From assembly GCF_005503445.1 (NCBI RefSeq), contig NZ_SCOH01000022.1, positions 1 to 64,000 of the forward strand: a DNA stretch of 64,000 nt. Direction: 5' to 3'. Origin of the DNA: Chitinivorax sp. B. Lineage in GTDB: Bacteria > Pseudomonadota > Gammaproteobacteria > Burkholderiales > SCOH01. Positions within the stretch are counted from its first letter, which is position 1; every line of letters begins with the position of its first letter. Shown in pieces: positions 9,143 through 16,146 of this stretch. Made by a program: the position numbers and the translations under genes. The notes under the pieces are model-generated. The model searched no databases. It saw nothing but the letters and a program-made list of their open reading frames with translations, and was not told the origin of the DNA.

Positions 9143-10255
9143 ATGACACAATCCAAATTATTCACCCCTACAGTACTTGGCGACATTCATGTCAACCATC
9201 GTGTAGTCATGGCGCCCATGACCCGTGCCCGGAGTACCCAACCCGGCGACATCCCGAATGAAATGAACGCCCGCTATTACGTTCAGCGGGCTTCTGCAGC
9301 CTTCATCGTGACCGAGGCCACGCAAATCTCGCCACAAGGCAAAGGCTATTCCTTTACACCTGGGATACACAGCGCGGAACAAATCGCAGGTTGGCAGCTG
9401 GTGACCCGCGCGGTTCATCAAGCAGGTGGGCGTATCTTTCTTCAGCTCTGGCATGTAGGCCGCATGTCACACCCAGATTTTCATGATGGAGCCTTGCCAG
9501 TGGCCCCGTCAGCAGTGCCGTTCGAAGGCCAGATCTGGAAAGTGAACCCCACCACGGGCCAAGGGGAAATGGTGCCATGCCCCACGCCCCGTGCCTTGAG
9601 CAAAGAAGAAATTCACGCAATCGTGGCTGACTTTCGCCAAGCAGCAAAAAATGCCATGGCCGCTGGCTTTGATGGGGTAGAGATCCACGGTGCAAATGGT
9701 TATCTGATTGATCAGTTCCTGCGTACAACCGGCAATACCCGCACTGACGAATACGGCAGTACTCGTGAAAACCGACTGCGCTTTCTGAAAGAAGTGGTGA
9801 GTGCTGTCGCAGATGAAATCGGCCCCAATCGCACCGCGATTCGCTTGGCCCCATTCCTGACCGCCCGGGGCATGGCCTGCCCAGACATTCTGCCAACCAT
9901 CCTGGAAGCAGCGGCATTTTTGCAGCAACAAGGCATTGCCTACCTGCATCTGGTGGAAGCCGATTGGGATGATGCCCCGCAATTTACCGAAGCATTCCGC
10001 CAGGCTATACGCACCAGCTTTGAACGGCCTATAGTCGTTGCCGGCCAATATGACCAGGCAAAAGCAGACTGGGTGCTGAACAAAGGTTATGCAGACTTGG
10101 TGGCATTTGGACGCCCCTTCGTCGCCAACCCAGACTTACCACGCCGCCTGGCAGAGGGTTTACCGTTAGCCGATTTTGACAGTAGCACCCTGTTTGGTGG
10201 TGGGGAAGCCGGCTATACCGATTACCCAGCTTGGTCTGTTTGCGAAATGGCGTAA
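9143..10255 (+). CDS. Old Yellow Enzyme family alkene reductase
   Basis: A 370-residue FMN-dependent ene-reductase of the NemA/OYE type, reducing activated C=C bonds (and often nitro compounds) with NAD(P)H. Visible marks: VMAPMTRARS near residue 25, TEATQISPQGKGY, QLWHVGR, FDGVEIHGANGYLIDQFLR with its His-Asn pair (about 175-193) and ADLVAFGRPFVANPDLPRRL near the C-terminus. Start ATG 9143 follows AGGTGA; a GTG at 9134 is in frame. It lies downstream of the SDR and ester-cyclase remnants and convergent with a LysR gene, so it may once have been part of a detoxification operon. Confidence 0.93.
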   Translation: MTQSKLFTPTVLGDIHVNHRVVMAPMTRARSTQPGDIPNEMNARYYVQRASAAFIVTEATQISPQGKGYSFTPGIHSAEQIAGWQLVTRAVHQAGGRIFLQLWHVGRMSHPDFHDGALPVAPSAVPFEGQIWKVNPTTGQGEMVPCPTPRALSKEEIHAIVADFRQAAKNAMAAGFDGVEIHGANGYLIDQFLRTTGNTRTDEYGSTRENRLRFLKEVVSAVADEIGPNRTAIRLAPFLTARGMACPDILPTILEAAAFLQQQGIAYLHLVEADWDDAPQFTEAFRQAIRTSFERPIVVAGQYDQAKADWVLNKGYADLVAFGRPFVANPDLPRRLAEGLPLADFDSSTLFGGGEAGYTDYPAWSVCEMA

Positions 10256-10318
10256 CGGGATGAGCATACTGACAAGCCCCTGGGAACCGCAAAGCAAACC
10301 TAGTGGGCTTGCCAGCAA

Positions 10319-11242
10319 TCATGGCAGCAAACCCTGCTGACGTAGCTCACTGACAACCGTTTCAAACCGGGCCTGCAAAAACTCGATCAACAAACGAACC
10401 CGAGGAGGCTGAAAACGCCCCTGTTGGTATAAAGCATTCAATGGCGTACTTTCGATGAAATAGTCATCCAACACAGTCTGTAAACGCCCTTCGCGTAAAT
10501 CGTCTGCCACATCCAGCAACGATTTACGCGCATACCCCGCACCTTGAATCGCCCATTTACGGATGATCTCGCCATCATTACTCTCCTGATAGCGCGTTAA
10601 TCTCACGGACTGCAACACCCCATCCTGAGCATAACCCCAATCATTCATCGGCCCCGCTGCCGTCACCAACACCAGGCAAGGCAACTGAGCCAACGCTTGT
10701 GGCGTAGCAGGCCTACCCAGTCGCTCCACGGCATCAGGTGCAACGATCACCACCCGTCGATTCGGTGCCAACGGCCGTGCCACCAAAGTGCTATCCCGCG
10801 GTTGGCCATAGCGAATGGCCAGATCAATATCATCGCCAACCAAATTCGCTTGGCTATCGCTTAACTGCAATGCAAACCGGACATTCGGGTAAAGCTGGTG
10901 GAATTCATCCAGAAACCGCATCAACAGATTACGCCCCAAATCCGATGGCGCCGAGATACGCACCATCCCTTGTACCAACTGCTGCCCTGCCTGTAACTGC
11001 TGTTCCGCCTCCGTCAGCAAATCCAAAGCCTGTTGGCAGTAATCCCGATAAAGCTGTCCCTCTTCAGTCAACCGCAACTGCCGTGTCGTCCGCTCAAACA
11101 AACGCGCACCCAATGCAGCCTCCATACGCTGAATGCAAGCACTGGCCGCGGCCGGAGAAACCCCATGCTTACGGCCCGCAGCGGAGAAGCTGCCCAGGTT
11201 GGTAGCGTCTAGGAATAGACGGATATCGGTAAGGTTATCCAC
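10319..11242 (-). CDS. LysR-family transcriptional regulator
   Basis: A 307-residue LysR regulator. The N-terminal winged helix shows FLDATNLGSFSAAGRKHGVS and ARLFERTTRQLRLTEEG. The substrate-binding-like effector domain starts at about 88 with MVRISAPSDLGRNLLMRFLDEF, as in the PA/CrgA-like branch. No ATG is available at the start. GTG 11242 is chosen over TTG 11251 by fit to the family N-terminus; neither has a strong ribosome site. It is convergent with the OYE gene, which it might control. Confidence 0.88.
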   Translation of the reverse strand: MDNLTDIRLFLDATNLGSFSAAGRKHGVSPAAASACIQRMEAALGARLFERTTRQLRLTEEGQLYRDYCQQALDLLTEAEQQLQAGQQLVQGMVRISAPSDLGRNLLMRFLDEFHQLYPNVRFALQLSDSQANLVGDDIDLAIRYGQPRDSTLVARPLAPNRRVVIVAPDAVERLGRPATPQALAQLPCLVLVTAAGPMNDWGYAQDGVLQSVRLTRYQESNDGEIIRKWAIQGAGYARKSLLDVADDLREGRLQTVLDDYFIESTPLNALYQQGRFQPPRVRLLIEFLQARFETVVSELRQQGLLP

Positions 11243-11332
11243 ACAATGCAATTCAAGGTCGAGTAAATTCGGAGCTTACCAGCTAAGCCCATTAACCAGC
11301 ATCCAACCTGCTCGTTTTAACTTAGCTTTCCT

Positions 11333-11525
11333 ACTGATACGCGATCGGGCTTCGAGTAGCTGGGTCGACATGTTCTGCCAACAGATCGTCAGCTATATCG
11401 TATATGAACTGGATTGGTTTGCTGACGGCAGTCTTGATCGCAAAATGTCCTTGAGCGTTGTAGAAGAAGCCGCTGAAGCTTTACCCGTTTTTCAGGGTGA
11501 CGCAGGGGTGGCCGGCGTTACAAAC
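11333..11525 (-). pseudogene. Decayed RHS core fragment
   Basis: This stretch aligns base for base, with many substitutions, to the RHS segments at about 12880-13000 and 14570-14760 (for example GGGTCGACATGTTCTGCC against GGGTCGGCATGTTCCGCC). Minus-strand translation still gives KPIQF and LLAEH-like pieces of the RHS core, but stops interrupt it. It is the oldest of three RHS C-terminal copies here, and lies 0.2 kb beyond the last gene of the island. Confidence 0.75.
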
Positions 11526-11744
11526 CACCAAGGCGATACTGGAGAGCTTGATTTTAACGCACACTGCCGACCGTTTCGATCAGCTGGCTGGCGGCTAAAA
11601 AAGTAAGCCCGGCTAGGCCGGGCAAGGGGCATGACTTTATCTCCAGTCCGCTAACGGGGCTGAACCAGCCTGATCGGTTCACCCTGAAGGACCAGGTCTG
11701 AACCGACCGCGACCAGCCGCGCAAGGCGGCTGGCGACAAATCAA
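11526..11744. other. Hairpin-rich junction at the edge of the RHS island
   Basis: Besides the terminator at 11600-11623, this stretch holds a hairpin CCAGCCGC/GCGGCTGG (about 11713-11733) and, on the minus strand, GGGGTCAGAGTGATTGA, a type of sequence often seen near mobile elements. It also supplies the last codons of the preceding membrane-protein gene. No gene was recognised in it. Confidence 0.4.
11600..11623 (-). terminator. Rho-independent terminator at the end of the RHS island
   Basis: On the minus strand: GCCCGGC, CTA loop, GCCGGGC, then TTACTTTTTT. The 7-bp G/C stem followed by a T-rich tract is a good intrinsic terminator for the leftward transcript of the orphan RHS module and the membrane-protein gene. 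Confidence 0.65.
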
Positions 11745-12149
11745 TCACTCTGACCCCGTTGATTGTTTGGACAGTCTTACCAGACGGTTCTTTTGTGCTT
11801 GAAGTTCTCGCTCAGTCCAGTTGTTATCTGGGGTTGGGACGATAAGCGTTTGAGCTGCAGATGCAAATGGCGCCCAAAAACTCCATGGAACTAGATCCAA
11901 TCCAAGCCCCACTTTCTTTTGTTCCATTATTGCTACCATATTTGCTTGGTGTGCATAGGCATCCAATATCTGACCAGCTTGTTCAGCCTGTAACGAGCGT
12001 AAACCCTCTAATCCATGATAGGAGCTAATTACGATAGCATCTCGTCTTTCTACTGCTAGTAATGCCAAAAAGCATGTAATGAGAGAACCAATTAAAACTC
12101 CAAAAATCAGGCATATAAAATATTTTTGCATAAAGGTCTTTTGTTTCAT
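11745..12149 (-). CDS. Small membrane protein of unknown function downstream of the orphan RHS tip
   Basis: About 134 residues. It begins with a positively charged stretch and one strong membrane helix (KYFICLIFGVLIGSLITCF, about 10-31), followed by a mainly soluble part with ERELQAQKNRLVRL near the end. I do not recognise the family. Its place directly after an RHS C-terminal tip, 4 bp from it on the same strand, is where a cognate immunity gene usually sits, so an immunity role is possible but is only positional inference. Its last residues come from a sequence that looks like an insertion or recombination junction, so the C-terminus may be altered. ATG 12149 is preferred to TTG 12158. Confidence 0.55.
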   Translation of the reverse strand: MKQKTFMQKYFICLIFGVLIGSLITCFLALLAVERRDAIVISSYHGLEGLRSLQAEQAGQILDAYAHQANMVAIMEQKKVGLGLDLVPWSFWAPFASAAQTLIVPTPDNNWTERELQAQKNRLVRLSKQSTGSE

Positions 12150-12161
12150 GATATGCAATAC

Positions 12162-13118
12162 CTATTGTTTCAAGCGACCAGAACATAGAGCGAAATCGGT
12201 CAAGCATTGTTGTTGTCCATTTTGATCATCAGGATCTTTCTCTCCCATGCACTTGTCTTTTCTAACGGCACAGCATGCCGGCCTTGCCATCGTGTCTTCG
12301 CATACATAGCGAACACATGCTTTGCATAATGGTTTCATCCACTTTCCGTATTCCTTTTCTGCAGCATCACAAACCGGCTCCCAGTATTTGCGTCCTTTAG
12401 GGGGAGGCCCTGGTGGCAAGGGAAAATGTGCCCTTGGGTCAGTCGAATAAGGCCCTTCCGGTCCCTCCGCAGTTTCTAAGCCCATTGGATCAATTTTCAA
12501 AAGAGGACTGCTTAATGCATAAGCATAAGTATTCAACCCACCCTGCAACCCAATCGGATCACTCTGAACATACCGCCCCGTCTCCGGATTATAGGTCCGA
12601 TACCAGTTATGACTCAGCTTGATGCCGTTATCCCAATACTGCCCCGGGAAACGCAGGTGGTACACGAACTGGCTGCCGTTCTTGTCCGCATCCTGATCCG
12701 GCAGGGTGTTGCCGAAGGCTTCGCTTTCCCAACGCCAGGTCAGGCGTTTGTTGAACGCGTCGTAGATCGCGCGTGGCGTGTTGAGGTGGTCGGCATAGAC
12801 GTGATAGATCAGCGGTTTGCTGGGGTCGCTGCTGTTGGGGCGCACCACCGCAATCGGCGTGTCGCCCAGCCAGAGGTGATCCTGGCTCGGGCTTTGCGTG
12901 GCCGGGTCGGCATGTTCCGCCAGCAGGTGGCCGGCTTCGTCGTAGACGAACTGGATCGGTTTGCTGTTGGCGGTCTTGATCGCCAGTTGCCTTTGCCTGT
13001 TATAGATGAACTGTTGCCACAACACGCCTTCGATGCTTGGTTGTTGATAGTAGTGAACAGTAAGCAAGTAGCAAAAAGCCGGTACGGATTGCTCTGGTAC
13101 CGGCTTTGGTGCGAACAC
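12162..13118 (-). CDS. Orphan RHS C-terminal module with a distinct cysteine-rich tip
   Basis: The frame encodes the last part of an RHS shell, from LAIKTANSKPIQFVYDEAGHLLAEH through YHVYADHLNTPRAIYD to SDPIGLQGGLNTYAYA, and then a tip of about 105 residues unlike that of the complete RHS gene. The tip has about ten cysteines (for example CKACVRYVCEDT and ACCAVRKDKC). The shell part is nearly identical to the RHS gene at 13679. The only upstream start (GTG 13118) lies inside a terminator hairpin and gives a non-RHS N-terminus up to about residue 36. It is therefore probably not expressed as a protein on its own, but a displaced tip cassette that could recombine into the intact gene. The tip's activity is unknown. 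Confidence 0.8.
   Translation of the reverse strand: MFAPKPVPEQSVPAFCYLLTVHYYQQPSIEGVLWQQFIYNRQRQLAIKTANSKPIQFVYDEAGHLLAEHADPATQSPSQDHLWLGDTPIAVVRPNSSDPSKPLIYHVYADHLNTPRAIYDAFNKRLTWRWESEAFGNTLPDQDADKNGSQFVYHLRFPGQYWDNGIKLSHNWYRTYNPETGRYVQSDPIGLQGGLNTYAYALSSPLLKIDPMGLETAEGPEGPYSTDPRAHFPLPPGPPPKGRKYWEPVCDAAEKEYGKWMKPLCKACVRYVCEDTMARPACCAVRKDKCMGEKDPDDQNGQQQCLTDFALCSGRLKQ
12529..13010 (-). repeat. Direct repeat copy A of the RHS C-terminal core
   Basis: About 480 bp almost identical to 14217-14698 (constant offset of 1688 bp, scattered single-base changes). It covers the end of the RHS core up to DPIGL. Homologous recombination between the copies would delete the current tip and immunity gene and install the orphan tip. 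Confidence 0.85.
13070..13107 (-). terminator. Rho-independent terminator between the RHS/immunity unit and the orphan tip
   Basis: On the minus strand: AAAGCCGGTAC, an 11-base loop, GTACCGGCTTT then TTGC. The 11-bp perfect stem ends in a T-run. It lies just after the gene at 13140-13634 and before the orphan module, so leftward transcription of the active unit should stop here. Confidence 0.8.
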
Positions 13119-13139
13119 AGTAAACGTTAGCCCGCAGGT

Positions 13140-13634
13140 TCACTCATCATAAGACATCTTGTTGAATTGCAAGACGAGCAGAGCGCTCTCAAACAACAAG
13201 CCAAAAAAAACGCACTGCGTCTTGTAAGTCAAATCATACTTGGAAACTAACTTAAAGACGCCAGTACAAGATCCTAGCTGATCGCAAATTATTTCCAGCA
13301 TATCCATCACTCTAAATGACAGATACTGCTTGCGATCAAGCACTGCCTCATTCGAAGGACTGTCAACGGAACCAAGGACATTGACGACCATATAGTCACA
13401 AAGCTCCGCTTCAAGATCGGCTTCTCCTTCCTGGAGCTGGATAACACTTGTAAAATCCAGTTGCGTCTGGCGTGCATAATGTGCAATTAGCAAATCAGCT
13501 ACACTCATGCTTTGATCATCGCGCGATACCAAATATGCAGCGCCAAGGTGTTCTCTGATCTTACCGCTTAGCTCAGTAATGCCATGGATATACCCATCCA
13601 ACCGAGCCACTTCAACTTCTAGCAATTGATTCAT
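13140..13634 (-). CDS. Hypothetical protein, possible immunity protein for the RHS tip
   Basis: A 164-residue soluble, acidic, mostly helical protein with no recognised family. It starts 44 bp after the complete RHS gene on the same strand and is followed directly by a terminator. This is the standard position of an immunity gene for a polymorphic toxin, and its A/T-rich composition matches the toxin tip and not the G/C-rich shell. The immunity role is inferred from position only. Confidence 0.6.
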   Translation of the reverse strand: MNQLLEVEVARLDGYIHGITELSGKIREHLGAAYLVSRDDQSMSVADLLIAHYARQTQLDFTSVIQLQEGEADLEAELCDYMVVNVLGSVDSPSNEAVLDRKQYLSFRVMDMLEIICDQLGSCTGVFKLVSKYDLTYKTQCVFFGLLFESALLVLQFNKMSYDE

Positions 13635-13678
13635 ACATTGACTCCATGTTGAATTAAGCTTGGGGATCTGCCGGGAAA

Positions 13679-16051
13679 TTACTGACAGACATCACGGTAA
13701 AACCTTTCAAGCTCTGCAAGTTTAGGATTTAACACATCGTAAATCCGCTCCTTGTGGCTCAGATAAGATGCCGATTTTGGATTCAAGTCTGTTTTCCGCC
13801 AAGCAATTTGGGCTTTAAGAACTTTAATCGCATTAGCAATTTCACCGCAATGGTTTTTCTTACCATTTCCACCCCCAATACAAGCAAAAATATCCGGCTT
13901 GACGTTCATTGCCTCTCTTTCCCCTGTATGCCCATATGGAGACTTAGTGGTGGCATTGCCTCCCGGCATTTGACTAGTTGGCTCTGGATTGGGACCAATA
14001 GAAGGGTAACACTTTCCGTAGCTCCATCCCCCACTGCATGCACTGGCGGCCCGTGGATCAGCTGTCGATGGCGCCCAGGGATTTACTGTCGGAGACAAAC
14101 CGCCTGGAGATGCTCCCGGCGGTGTAATTGTACTGGGGTAGTATTGAGCAACTCGCCCCATAAATAACCCTTGTTCATCAACACCAATTAAAGGGTTTCC
14201 CTCTACATATCCATACGTATTCAACCCGCCGCCAAGCCCAATCGGATCACTCTGAACATACCTGCCAGTGTCCGGATTATAGGTCCGATACCAGTTATGA
14301 CTCAGCTTGATGCCATTATCCCAATACTGCCCCGGGAAGCGCAGGTTATACACGAACTGGCTGCCGTTCTTGTCGGCATCCTGATCCGGCAGGGTGTTGC
14401 CGAAGGCTTCGCTTTCCCAGCGCCAGGTCAGGCGTTTGTTGAACGCGTCGTAGATGGCGCGTGGCGTGTTGAGGTGGTCGGCGTAGACGTGGTAGATCAG
14501 CGGTTTGCTGGGGTCGCTGCTGTTGGGGCGGACCACCGCGATCGGGGTATCGCCCAGCCAGAGGTGATCCTGGCTCGGGCTTTGGGTGGCCGGGTCGGCG
14601 TGTTCCGCCAGCAGGTGGCCGGCCTCGTCGTAGACGAACTGGATCGGTTTGCTGTTGGCGGTCTTGAGTGCCAGTTGCCCTTGGGCGTTGTAGAAGAAGC
14701 TGCTGACGCTTTGCCCGTTCTTGGTGGCATTGCGGGGGCGGCCGGCGTTGTCGTAGCTGAGGGTGATGGCGCCGTCACCGGTCTGGTTGCCGCTGGCGTC
14801 CAGGGTATAAATCTTGGCGTTGCTGCCGGTCTGACTCTTCAGGCGGTTGCTGGCCGGGTCGATGCTGTAGCGGGTGGTGGCGGTGTTGACCTGACTCTGG
14901 GTGCGGTTGCCGTTGGCGTCGTATTGGTATTGCTCGGTGACGGTGCCACGGGTGGTTTTGTTCAGGCGGTCCAGTGCGTCGTAGTCGTAGCTTTGGTTGA
15001 GTTGGCTCGCTTGGTTGTCGGTCTGCGCGGTCAGCTGGTTGGCGGCGTTCCAGCTGTAGCTCTTGCTGTACAGGCTGCCGTGTTGCAGCAGGTCCAGTTG
15101 CCCGTCCTGCGTGTAGTGGCGGTTGTGGGTGTTGCCACCGGCCCAGCTCCAGCTTTTGATACCGCCGAATGGTTGATATTGGATGTTGCTGATCAGGACT
15201 TGGTCATTCAGCAGCACGCTGCTGACCCGGCCGTTGCGGTCGTAGTTGTAGCTGACCTTGAGGCCGCTCGGGTAGGTGAGTTGGCTCAGTTGGCCCTGGT
15301 CGTTCCAGCTGTAGCCGACGTCGCGCTGGCCGGCGTCGCCGCCGACCCCGCCGATGGCGGTGAAGCTGACGGTTTTGCCGGCCAGCCGGCCCTGCGTGTC
15401 GTAGCGGTAGCGGGTGGTGCCGGCCGGGTCGGTGAGGCTGGCCAACCGGCCTTTGCCATTGGTGGCGCTGTCCCAAGTGAAGGTATGGGTCTGGTCGCCG
15501 AAGGCCAGGCTGGTGACGCGGCCCAGCGCATCATAGCTGCGGGTTTCGGTCTGGCTGCGGGCGTCGGTCTTGGTTTTGAGCTGGCCGGCAGCGTCATAGG
15601 TATAGCTAGTGGTGCCGGTATCCGGGCTGACCAACTTCAGTAGTTCGCCCAGGCCGTTGTAGCTGTAGCGGGTGGTATGGCCGAGTGGGTCTTTGACGCT
15701 GACCAGGTTGTCCTGGGCGTCGTAGCTGAATTCGGTGACCAGTACGCCACTGGGCTTGGCCGGGTCGGGGGTTTCCTGCTTGATCAGGCGGTTGAGGGCG
15801 TCGTAATAGTACTTGGTGGTGCGGTTCAGCGCATCGGTGACACTGGTGCGGTTGCCGATGGCGTCGTAGGTGTAGCTGGCGACCACTTGCTGCTGGGCGT
15901 TCTTGACCTTGGTCAGGCGGCCCAGGATGTCGTATTCGTAGGATTCGTCGAGCATTATGCCGGCGTGGCTGAGGCTGCCGAAGGTGGCCGCCAGCAGCAG
16001 CGGCAGCGCACTCAAGCGAGCGCGCAAAGTAGACGGTTGGGATGTCATCAT
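13679..16051 (-). CDS. RHS-repeat protein, C-terminal half with toxin tip
   Basis: 790 residues with a Sec signal peptide (SALPLLLAATFGSLSHAG, about 13-30), then many YD/RHS repeats (YEYDILGRLTKVKNA, YSYNGLGELLKLVSPDTG, YDTQGRLAGKT), the RHS core (YHVYADHLNTPRAIYDAFN and SDPIGLGGGLNTYGYV, about 600-615), and a variable tip of about 160 residues (630-790) rich in Pro, Gly and Cys and ending in a charged helical part (ANAIKVLKAQIAWRKTDLNP). The tip family is not recognised. The shell is G/C-rich and the tip A/T-rich. It lacks the usual RHS N-terminus, which is on the separate gene 95 bp upstream. ATG 16051 has no clear Shine-Dalgarno. Confidence 0.88.
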   Translation of the reverse strand: MMTSQPSTLRARLSALPLLLAATFGSLSHAGIMLDESYEYDILGRLTKVKNAQQQVVASYTYDAIGNRTSVTDALNRTTKYYYDALNRLIKQETPDPAKPSGVLVTEFSYDAQDNLVSVKDPLGHTTRYSYNGLGELLKLVSPDTGTTSYTYDAAGQLKTKTDARSQTETRSYDALGRVTSLAFGDQTHTFTWDSATNGKGRLASLTDPAGTTRYRYDTQGRLAGKTVSFTAIGGVGGDAGQRDVGYSWNDQGQLSQLTYPSGLKVSYNYDRNGRVSSVLLNDQVLISNIQYQPFGGIKSWSWAGGNTHNRHYTQDGQLDLLQHGSLYSKSYSWNAANQLTAQTDNQASQLNQSYDYDALDRLNKTTRGTVTEQYQYDANGNRTQSQVNTATTRYSIDPASNRLKSQTGSNAKIYTLDASGNQTGDGAITLSYDNAGRPRNATKNGQSVSSFFYNAQGQLALKTANSKPIQFVYDEAGHLLAEHADPATQSPSQDHLWLGDTPIAVVRPNSSDPSKPLIYHVYADHLNTPRAIYDAFNKRLTWRWESEAFGNTLPDQDADKNGSQFVYNLRFPGQYWDNGIKLSHNWYRTYNPDTGRYVQSDPIGLGGGLNTYGYVEGNPLIGVDEQGLFMGRVAQYYPSTITPPGASPGGLSPTVNPWAPSTADPRAASACSGGWSYGKCYPSIGPNPEPTSQMPGGNATTKSPYGHTGEREAMNVKPDIFACIGGGNGKKNHCGEIANAIKVLKAQIAWRKTDLNPKSASYLSHKERIYDVLNPKLAELERFYRDVCQ
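14217..14698 (-). repeat. Direct repeat copy B of the RHS C-terminal core
   Basis: Partner of the copy at 12529-13010, inside the complete RHS gene. Sequence identity breaks off just past the DPIGLxGGLNTY motif on one side, so the tips differ completely. Confidence 0.85.
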
Positions 16052-16146
16052 GTCGTGTTTTACAAAAAGTATTGTTATTCAGGGCGGGACGGGGATCGGC
16101 CCAGGGGGCCATCCCGTCACGGGTCGGGGGCGGGTTGACGTCGCCG

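Noticed and set aside
11133-11606. Plus-strand frame over the end of lysR and the RHS relic
   Set aside because: It is antisense to both and has no family features.
12162-13118. The orphan RHS frame as a complete expressed gene
   Set aside because: Its only start lies inside a terminator stem and the first 36 residues are not RHS.
14297-15643. Long plus-strand open frame opposite the RHS gene (448 codons)
   Set aside because: It is the antisense of G/C-rich RHS repeats and is made of low-complexity Val/Ala/Gly; a frame shadow.
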